From positions 1-19,398 of the forward strand of contig DASZOV010000116.1 of NCBI GenBank assembly GCA_035550595.1: a stretch of DNA of 19,398 nt. Direction: 5' to 3'. A program made the translations under genes and the position numbers. How positions within the stretch are numbered: the stretch's first letter is position 1; the number at the start of each line of letters is the position of its first letter. This DNA comes from CALFMR01 sp035550595. GTDB taxonomy: Bacteria; Acidobacteriota; Vicinamibacteria; Vicinamibacterales; SCN-69-37. Below, one piece after another: positions 14,311 through 19,398 of this stretch. The notes below the pieces were generated by a model. It saw only the letters and a list, made by a program, of their open reading frames with translations, did no database searches and was not told the origin of the DNA.

Positions 14311-15488
14311 CCGAGCGTCTGTATTACACGGATGCGGCGCTGCGTGCGTTCGAGGCGACGGTCATCGCCTGCGAGATGGTCGACGGACGCGCGCAAGTCG
14401 TGCTCGATCGGACAGCGTTCTATCCGACGTCGGGCGGACAGCCGTTCGATGTCGGAAGGCTCGGCGGAGTCGAGGTGCTCGAGGTCGTCGACCGCGACGA
14501 CGGAGAAATCGCGCACGTCGTGAGCGCGCCGGTGGCCGTGGGCGAGCGCGTGCGCGGCGAGATCGACTGGCCGCGGCGGCTCGATCACATGCAGCAGCAC
14601 ACGGGCCAGCACATCCTGTCAGCGGCCTTCGATCGGCTGTTCGGTGTGCAGACGGTCAGCTTCCACATGGGCGCGGCCGACTCGACGATCGATCTCGCGC
14701 GTGAAGTCACCTCCGAGGAGACCGCCGCGGCCGAAGCGGAGTCCAACCTCGTCGTCTGGGACGATCGGCCGGTCGCGGTGCGTTTCGTCCCGGCCGAGGA
14801 AGCCGCGCGCCTGCCGCTGCGCAAGCCGCCCGCGCGCACCGGCACGCTGCGACTCGTCGAAGTGCCGGACTTCGACCTGTCGGCCTGTGGCGGTACACAC
14901 GTCCCGCGGACCGGCGTCATCGGCGTGATTGCCGTCAGCGCGCAGGAGCGATTCAAGGGCGGTAGCCGGATCACGTTCGTGTGCGGCGGCCGGGCGCTGC
15001 GATCGCATCGCGGCCTGCGTGACGCGATGGCCGATGCGACGCGCGCGATTTCGGTGACACCGCCGGAGTTGGGCGCCGCGATTCGGCGGCTGCAGCAGGA
15101 GGCCAAGGACCGCGATCGCGAGCGACGCGGGCTCCTCGAGGCACTGGCCGGGTATCGCGCGATCGAAGCGCGCGCGACCGCCGAACGCGTCGGAGGCCAT
15201 CGCGTCGTGTTCGTCGTCGAGCCAGGTTGGGATGCGGCCGCTTTGAAGACGCTCGCTTCGCGCGTGACCGCGGAGCCCGGCTACGTCGCTGCGGTTGCCG
15301 GCAGCGGCAGCCCGCTGCCCATCGTCATCGCGCGATCGGCCGACGAGTCGATCGACGCCGCCGCCCTCGTGCGCGACATCACCGCGCGCTTCACCGGCCG
15401 CGGCGGCGGCCGCCCCGACCTCGCCCAAGCCGGCGTCACGGCCACGGCAGCCGAAATCTTCGACACGATCCGCGCGGCGCTGTCGTAA
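14307..15488 (+). CDS. alaX: AlaX-type alanyl-tRNA editing protein
   Basis: Free-standing trans-editing enzyme that hydrolyses mischarged Ser-tRNA(Ala) (and Gly-tRNA(Ala) in some members), related to the editing domain of AlaRS. The 393 residues contain the N-terminal AlaRS-like barrel (YPTSGGQPFD, 39-48), zinc ligands His98 and His102 in HTGQH plus Cys194 and His198 in CGGTHV, and a C-terminal region with a coiled stretch (about 245-285) and a DHHA1-like domain ending GRGGGRPDLAQAGV. It corresponds to the long AlaX form. It is not AlaRS: there is no aminoacylation domain. ATGA overlap with queC is unusual company for this gene and implies coupled expression. Confidence 0.94.
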   Translation: MTERLYYTDAALRAFEATVIACEMVDGRAQVVLDRTAFYPTSGGQPFDVGRLGGVEVLEVVDRDDGEIAHVVSAPVAVGERVRGEIDWPRRLDHMQQHTGQHILSAAFDRLFGVQTVSFHMGAADSTIDLAREVTSEETAAAEAESNLVVWDDRPVAVRFVPAEEAARLPLRKPPARTGTLRLVEVPDFDLSACGGTHVPRTGVIGVIAVSAQERFKGGSRITFVCGGRALRSHRGLRDAMADATRAISVTPPELGAAIRRLQQEAKDRDRERRGLLEALAGYRAIEARATAERVGGHRVVFVVEPGWDAAALKTLASRVTAEPGYVAAVAGSGSPLPIVIARSADESIDAAALVRDITARFTGRGGGRPDLAQAGVTATAAEIFDTIRAALS

Positions 15489-15516
15489 TAGCAGCCAGCG
15501 ACAGCGGCGCGCGAAG

Positions 15517-15610
15517 AAAGAAGTTGATACCGCAAGCCCCCGAGCGTAGCGAGGGCGGCGAAGCGCGTAGGCGCGGGGGTGGGGCCCCGCGCCATTGCAA
15601 AGAAGATGAC
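15517..15610 (+). repeat. Dispersed intergenic repeat, copy D
   Basis: Left edge AAAGAAGTTGATACC, right edge GCAAAGAAGATGAC. Hairpin 15570-15593: GGCGCGGGG pairs with CCCCGCGCC around GTGGGG. Stem bases differ from copies A and C1 on both sides in a compensating way. The ATG at 15606 opens a 25-codon frame that ends at a TAA in the left edge of copy E. Confidence 0.92.
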
Positions 15611-15611
15611 A

Positions 15612-15647
15612 GTGGTTCTCCCCGACCCTGAAGGGTCGGGGCTCCAC
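15612..15647. repeat. REP-like hairpin between repeat copies D and E
   Basis: CCCCGACCC pairs with GGGTCGGGG around loop TGAA, flanked by GTGG on the left (15612-15615) and CCAC on the right (15644-15647). A GTRG tetranucleotide next to a GC hairpin is the typical form of REP sequences moved by RAYT transposases. Six A residues follow (15648-15653), so it is not a + strand intrinsic terminator. Confidence 0.6.
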
Positions 15648-15675
15648 AAAAAAGGCGGGCAGGCCAGCCGTGCGC

Positions 15676-15772
15676 AAAAATAAAGATGACACCGCGAGGC
15701 CCCGAACGCAGTGAGGGAGCCGAAGCGCGTAGCGCTGGGGGTGGGGCCCCAGCGCACTGTAAAGAAGATGAC
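15676..15772 (+). repeat. Dispersed intergenic repeat, copy E
   Basis: Left edge AAAAATAAAGATGACACC (as in C1), right edge GTAAAGAAGATGAC. Hairpin 15732-15755: GCGCTGGGG pairs with CCCCAGCGC around GTGGGG, as in copy A. The whole gap 15489-15821 is explained by copies D and E, the REP-like hairpin and a short leader; no gene is seen. Confidence 0.9.
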
Positions 15773-15805
15773 TCGCGGGTGGCGAGGCGCCAGCGCGACG
15801 TGATT

Positions 15806-15811
15806 TAGAAT
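15806..15811 (+). promoter_or_regulatory. Possible -10 element for the VWA gene
   Basis: TAGAAT ends 10 bases before the GTG at 15822, with no ribosome binding site between. It could drive a leaderless transcript. No clear -35 is visible. Confidence 0.35.
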
Positions 15812-15821
15812 CGAGACGTCC

Positions 15822-18137
15822 GTGCTCGACTCGGTGTTCCGACTGCTCTTCAAGTACGAGCGGCCCGTGTTCGAACAGGGTCAGTTCGTGCTCGGCGCCA
15901 CCCGCTCGATGTGGATCGTCGCGGCCGTCGCGGCCGCGGCGTTGATCTATGCCGTGTGGACGTACTGGCAGGTCGCCGCGCTCGGCGCGCGCGATCGCGC
16001 GGTGCTCTTCGCCTTCCGTACGGGCCTGCTCCTCGTCGCCATCTTCGCCACGCTGCAGCCGATGCTGCAGCTCAAGGTCGCCGTCCCGCAGCAGAACTTC
16101 GTCGGCGTGCTCCTCGACGACTCGCGCAGCATGCAGATCCCGGACGAAGGCGGCCAGCCGCGCAGCCAGTTCGTCACCAGTCAGTTCGGCGGCCCCAACG
16201 CACCGCTGCTCGCCGCGCTCAGCCGCCGCTTCGTCCCGCGCGTCTTCCGCTTTTCCTCGGCCGCCGAGCGTCTGCGTACGTCTGGCGAATTGACATTCCA
16301 GGGCACGGCCACGCGGCTCGGCGAAGCGATCGATCGCGCGCGCGATCAGATGAGCGGTCTGCCCGTCGCCGGCCTCGTCGTCGTCACCGACGGCGCCGAC
16401 AACGCGGAGACGACGATCGATCAGACGATCGCGGGGCTGAAGTCGGAGGGGCTGCCGGTGTTCTCCGTAGGCGTTGGGCGTGATCGGCTCACGCGCGACG
16501 TGCAGGTCACGCGCGCCGAGACGCCGCGCCGTGCGCTCCAGGGCGCCTCGCTCGTCGTCGACGTCGTCGTCACGCAAACGGGATATGCAGGCCTCAAGGT
16601 GCCGCTCGTCGTCGAAAGCGAAGGACGCCTCGTCAGCACGCAGGACATCACGCTGCCGGCCAACGGCGAGTCGTCGACGATCAAGGTGCGGTTCAAGACC
16701 GCCGACGCCGGCGCGCACGTCTTCCGCTTCCGCGTCCCCGTCCAGAACGGCGAGGACGTCGGCGAGAACAACCAGCGCGATGCGCTCATCGACGTCGACA
16801 ACGGCCGCCGCAAGATCCTGTATTTCGAAGGCGAGCCGCGCGCGGAGCTCAAGTTCATCCGCGAAGCCACGCAGCCCGACCAGCATCTGCAGGTCGTCAC
16901 GCTCGTGCGCATGGCGGAGGCCACGGCCAACTCGCCGGCCAAGCTCTGGCGCGGCGGCCTCGATCCGGATCATCCCGAGGAACTGCAGTCCGGCTTTCCG
17001 CAGACGCGCGAGGAGCTGTTCAGCTATCAGGGCATCATCCTCGGCAGCGTCGAAGCGGGCGCGTTCACGCCGGAGCAGCAGCGGCTGCTCGAGGACTTCG
17101 TGGACATCCGCGGCGGCGGGTTGCTCGCGCTCGGCGGCGACCGCGCGTTCGGCGAGGGCGGCTGGGGCGGCACGCCGTTGGCTGACGCGTTGCCGATTGC
17201 GATTCCTGCCTCGTCGAAGGGCCCGATCTATCCGCCGCTCGAGCTCGTCGTGAAGCCGACGCGCGCGGGCGAATCGCATCCGGCCACGCAGATCACCGAT
17301 CGCGCCGAGGACGCGGCCGCGAAGTGGCGCGATTTGCCGTCGCTCACTGCGGTCAACGCCGTCCCCGAGTCCGCGCTCAAGCCCGGCGCGACCGAGCTCC
17401 TGAGTGGGACGGACGGACACGGCCGCAACGAAGTCGTGCTCGCGTTCCAGCGCTACGGCCGCGGCAAGACGCTCGTGCTGCCGGTGCAGGACACGTGGCT
17501 GTGGCGGATGGACGCGAAGATGGCGGCCGACGACCACACGCACGCGAATTTCTGGCAGCGGCTCGCGCGATGGCTCGTCGACGGCGTGCCCGAGCGCGTG
17601 ATGATCGCGACCGCGCCCGATCGCGTGCAGGCGGGCGAGCCGGTCACGCTCACGGCGACCGTCCGCGACGCCGAGTTCGCGGGCGTGAACGACGGCCGCA
17701 TCACGGCGCACGTCACCGGGCCGTCGGGCGCCGTCGAGGACGTGCCGCTCGTGTGGAACGTGGAAGGCGACGGCGAGTACTTCGGCCGCTTCACGCCGTC
17801 GGGCGACGGTCTCTATCAGATCGCCGTCGACGGCACGGACCACGGCGGCACGGACGTCGGACATGGCGCCGCGGTCGTGCGCGTGGCGCCGAGCGACGCC
17901 GAGTTCTTCGACGCCGCCATGCGCGCGCCGCTGCTCGAACGGCTCGCCACCGAAACCGGCGGCCGCTTCTTCCGCGCCGCCGACACGTCCACGCTCGCCG
18001 ACGCCATCGCCTACAGCGGCAAAGGCGTCACCGTCAGCGAAACGCGCGACCTGTGGGACATGCCCATCATCCTCCTGCTGCTCCTCGGACTGATGGGCGG
18101 AGAATGGCTGTATCGGAGGTCGGCCGGCCTCGTGTGA
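15822..18137 (+). CDS. Membrane protein with VWA and glutamine amidotransferase-like domains
   Basis: A 771-residue protein of unknown specific role, related to the large membrane proteins found beside MoxR ATPases. Order seen: two N-terminal membrane segments (about 31-48 and 62-79); a von Willebrand A-like domain with metal-site motif DDSRSM (99-104) and VVVTDGADN (186-194); a beta-rich region (about 225-325); a GATase1-like domain (about 330-460) starting KILYFEGEPRAELKF and including GGGLLALGGDRAFGEGG, with no catalytic Cys in the usual nucleophile position that I can see; further beta domains (about 600-720); and a C-terminal membrane segment (about 747-765). The GTG start lies 51 bases after repeat copy E and has no clear ribosome binding site. 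MoxR follows on the same strand after repeat copy F. The family is thought to act with MoxR chaperones in envelope assembly or stress; that is inference here. Confidence 0.85.
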   Translation: MLDSVFRLLFKYERPVFEQGQFVLGATRSMWIVAAVAAAALIYAVWTYWQVAALGARDRAVLFAFRTGLLLVAIFATLQPMLQLKVAVPQQNFVGVLLDDSRSMQIPDEGGQPRSQFVTSQFGGPNAPLLAALSRRFVPRVFRFSSAAERLRTSGELTFQGTATRLGEAIDRARDQMSGLPVAGLVVVTDGADNAETTIDQTIAGLKSEGLPVFSVGVGRDRLTRDVQVTRAETPRRALQGASLVVDVVVTQTGYAGLKVPLVVESEGRLVSTQDITLPANGESSTIKVRFKTADAGAHVFRFRVPVQNGEDVGENNQRDALIDVDNGRRKILYFEGEPRAELKFIREATQPDQHLQVVTLVRMAEATANSPAKLWRGGLDPDHPEELQSGFPQTREELFSYQGIILGSVEAGAFTPEQQRLLEDFVDIRGGGLLALGGDRAFGEGGWGGTPLADALPIAIPASSKGPIYPPLELVVKPTRAGESHPATQITDRAEDAAAKWRDLPSLTAVNAVPESALKPGATELLSGTDGHGRNEVVLAFQRYGRGKTLVLPVQDTWLWRMDAKMAADDHTHANFWQRLARWLVDGVPERVMIATAPDRVQAGEPVTLTATVRDAEFAGVNDGRITAHVTGPSGAVEDVPLVWNVEGDGEYFGRFTPSGDGLYQIAVDGTDHGGTDVGHGAAVVRVAPSDAEFFDAAMRAPLLERLATETGGRFFRAADTSTLADAIAYSGKGVTVSETRDLWDMPIILLLLLGLMGGEWLYRRSAGLV

Positions 18138-18167
18138 TGAGAAAGGCCGGAAGACAGGGACAGGACC

Positions 18168-18307
18168 AAAGAAAGTTGATACCGCGAGCCCCCGAGCGGA
18201 GCGAGGGCGGCGAAGCGCATCAATAGAAGTCCGCGAAGCCCGCGACGTAGGAGCGGCGCTGAGCGGGCGAGCGGGGGTGGGGCCCCGCGAGCGGGTAAGA
18301 AAAGATG
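18168..18307 (+). repeat. Dispersed intergenic repeat, copy F (long form)
   Basis: Left edge AAAGAAAGTTGATACC; the interior holds the same extra module as copy B (AATAGAAGTCCGCGAAGCCC and following); right edge AAGAAAAGATG. Hairpin 18281-18298: GCGGGG pairs with CCCCGC around GTGGGG. The middle is nearly identical to copy B although the two lie 11.4 kb apart. Confidence 0.9.
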
Positions 18308-18342
18308 GCCCCAGCGCATTGCAAAGAAGCAAAGAAGATGAC
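18308..18342 (+). repeat. Dispersed repeat, right-half copy before moxR
   Basis: GCCCCAGCGCATTGC followed by AAAGAAGCAAAGAAGATGAC is a right half of the family with a small internal duplication of CAAAGAAG. Here the edge ATG (18338) is not in frame with moxR, unlike the cases at pdxJ and nth. Confidence 0.8.
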
Positions 18343-18366
18343 CCGCGGAAGAATTGAGAGGCTGCT

Positions 18367-19377
18367 GTGGACGCACCCGTGCAGGACAAACTCGTCACCA
18401 TGGACTCGCCCGAGGACATCGCGCTCGCCGACAAGATGAACGCGGGCCGGCGGCGGATTGAAGAAGAGCTCGCCAAGCTCATCGTCGGGCAGCAGGATGT
18501 CGTCAACCAGGTGCTCCTGACGCTCTTCGTCGGCGGCAACAGCCTGATCGTCGGCGTGCCCGGTCTGGCCAAGACGCTACTCATCCGGACGCTGGCGCAG
18601 GTACTGGACCTCAAGTTCAACCGGATCCAGTTCACGCCGGACCTGATGCCGTCCGACATCACGGGCACCGACATCATCCAGGAGGAGCCGGTGAGCGGCG
18701 CGCGCCAGATGATGTTCGCGCCGGGCCCGATCTTCGCCAACATCGTGCTGGCCGACGAAATCAACCGCACGACGCCGCGGACGCAAAGCGCGCTGCTGGA
18801 AGCGATGAGCGACGGCCAAACTTCCGTCGACGGCCATACGCACCCGCTGCCGCAGCCCTTTATGGTGTTGGCGACGCAGAACCCGTTTGAGTTCGAAGGG
18901 ACGTACCCCCTGCCCGAGAGTCAGTTGGACCGTTTTCTGCTGCGGACCAGCGTCGGTTATCCTGAGCGTGAAGACGAATTGCGCGTGCTGACGAGCCATC
19001 GTCGCGGCGAGCCGGTCGAGGAACTGCGACCGGTAGTCAATCCCGCGCAGGTATCGGCCATGCAGGCCGCGGCCCGCAACGTGACGGTGGAAGATTCCAT
19101 TCACGAATATCTGCTCGATTTGGTCGAGGCCACGCGGCGTTGCGAAGACTTGCAGGTGGGAGTCAGCACGCGCGGCGCCTTGGGGCTGTATCGCGCCGCG
19201 CAAGCGCTGGCCTTCGTCGAAGGTCGCGATTTCGTGGTACCCGACGATTTGAAACGTCTGGCCGTACCCGTGCTTGCGCATCGCGTGATTGCCCGAGGCT
19301 TCGGTCACGGACGGCAGCGCGAATACGTCGAGAACGTCATTGGTCGGCTGCTCGGCGAAGTCGCCGTGCCGCAATGA
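18367..19377 (+). CDS. MoxR-family AAA+ ATPase
   Basis: Chaperone-like ATPase that works with VWA-domain proteins in maturation of enzymes or envelope complexes. The 336 residues contain the helical lead-in RRIEEELAKLIVGQQDVV (30-46), Walker A GVPGLAKT (63-70), Walker B VLADEINR (127-134), sensor 1 ATQNP (169-173) and the LDRFLL arginine region; the lid domain is complete. GAGAGG at 18356-18361 supports the GTG start; ATG at 18400 is a later alternative. Codon use changes inside the gene: up to about 18820 leucine is almost all CTC/CTG, and afterwards TTG and GTA become frequent. In many genomes a DUF58 gene follows; here the ATG overlapping the stop opens only six codons, and the window ends. 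Confidence 0.95.
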   Translation: MDAPVQDKLVTMDSPEDIALADKMNAGRRRIEEELAKLIVGQQDVVNQVLLTLFVGGNSLIVGVPGLAKTLLIRTLAQVLDLKFNRIQFTPDLMPSDITGTDIIQEEPVSGARQMMFAPGPIFANIVLADEINRTTPRTQSALLEAMSDGQTSVDGHTHPLPQPFMVLATQNPFEFEGTYPLPESQLDRFLLRTSVGYPEREDELRVLTSHRRGEPVEELRPVVNPAQVSAMQAAARNVTVEDSIHEYLLDLVEATRRCEDLQVGVSTRGALGLYRAAQALAFVEGRDFVVPDDLKRLAVPVLAHRVIARGFGHGRQREYVENVIGRLLGEVAVPQ

Positions 19378-19398
19378 TCGCCGTCGGACATTGAGCGA

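Noticed and set aside
15620..15653. CCCCGACCC hairpin as a terminator of alaX
   Set aside because: It is followed by A6 on the + strand, not T. In the minus direction the A tract becomes a T tract directly after the hairpin, but no minus-strand gene is nearby.
15281..15853. Minus-strand frames reading through the dispersed repeats, with recurring peptides such as RWGPTPSATRFG
   Set aside because: The repeat is free of stops in several reverse frames, so the same DNA gives different recurring peptides. This marks repeat content, not a protein family.
5828..18342. CRISPR array
   Set aside because: The repeats are too long, too far apart, contain internal variation and alternate with genes, not with uniform spacers. 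No cas genes are present.
14619..18770. Open frame of 1383 codons on the minus strand across alaX, the VWA gene and moxR
   Set aside because: It is antisense to three well-supported genes, runs through repeat copies D, E and F, and has the Arg/Ala/Asp-rich composition expected of a reverse-frame shadow in GC-rich DNA. No domain is recognisable.

Overview
The window is about 19.4 kb of high-GC bacterial chromosome. It is densely packed and almost entirely on the + strand; only two small genes (6894-7828) run on the minus strand. Strong C/G preference at third codon positions and the order ftsH-folP-cdaA-ybbR-glmM-pdxJ suggest an acidobacterium, possibly class Vicinamibacteria. That placement is an inference from gene order and base composition; there is no rRNA gene in the window.

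Layout. (1) 1-6730, housekeeping: FtsH protease, dihydropteroate synthase, the c-di-AMP module (CdaA cyclase, YbbR/CdaR regulator, GlmM phosphoglucosamine mutase, joined by 1-4 bp overlaps), then PdxJ for pyridoxal phosphate synthesis. (2) 6894-7828, minus strand: a membrane-anchored TPR protein and a small membrane-anchored Cys-cluster protein, overlapping by 4 bp. (3) 8132-10452, a compact bacterial microcompartment (BMC) operon: a class II aldolase with a long linker and a C-terminal amphipathic helix that looks like an encapsulation peptide, one hexameric shell protein, three different pentameric vertex proteins, and a 77-residue Cys-rich protein I do not recognise. The aldehyde dehydrogenase, phosphotransacylase and alcohol dehydrogenase of classical BMCs are absent here, so this is either a minimal compartment or a satellite of another locus. 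A D-2-hydroxyacid dehydrogenase follows at 10646. (4) 11779-15488: endonuclease III, a secreted cyclophilin, QueE and QueC (7-deazaguanine synthesis) and an AlaX-type alanyl-tRNA editing protein, largely with touching or overlapping ends. (5) 15822-19377: a membrane VWA/GATase-like protein and a MoxR AAA+ ATPase.

The spacers hold two kinds of dispersed repeat. One is a family of about 95-140 bp, always in the same orientation, in five intergenic regions (5828-5981, 6719-6859, 11588-11783, 15517-15772, 18168-18342). It carries a hairpin with an invariant GTGGGG loop and stem changes that compensate on both sides. Its edges contain ATGA/TTGA, and these supply the start codons of pdxJ and nth and the stop codon of pdxJ. 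The other kind is arrays of GAAC-type short repeats arranged as inverted repeats on either side of the BMC operon (7866-8098 and 10479-10627).

The most interesting points are the small aldolase BMC with its Cys-rich partner, and the covarying intergenic repeat that acts as start/stop punctuation. The last third of moxR uses codons unlike the rest of the window, which may mark recombination or an assembly join.
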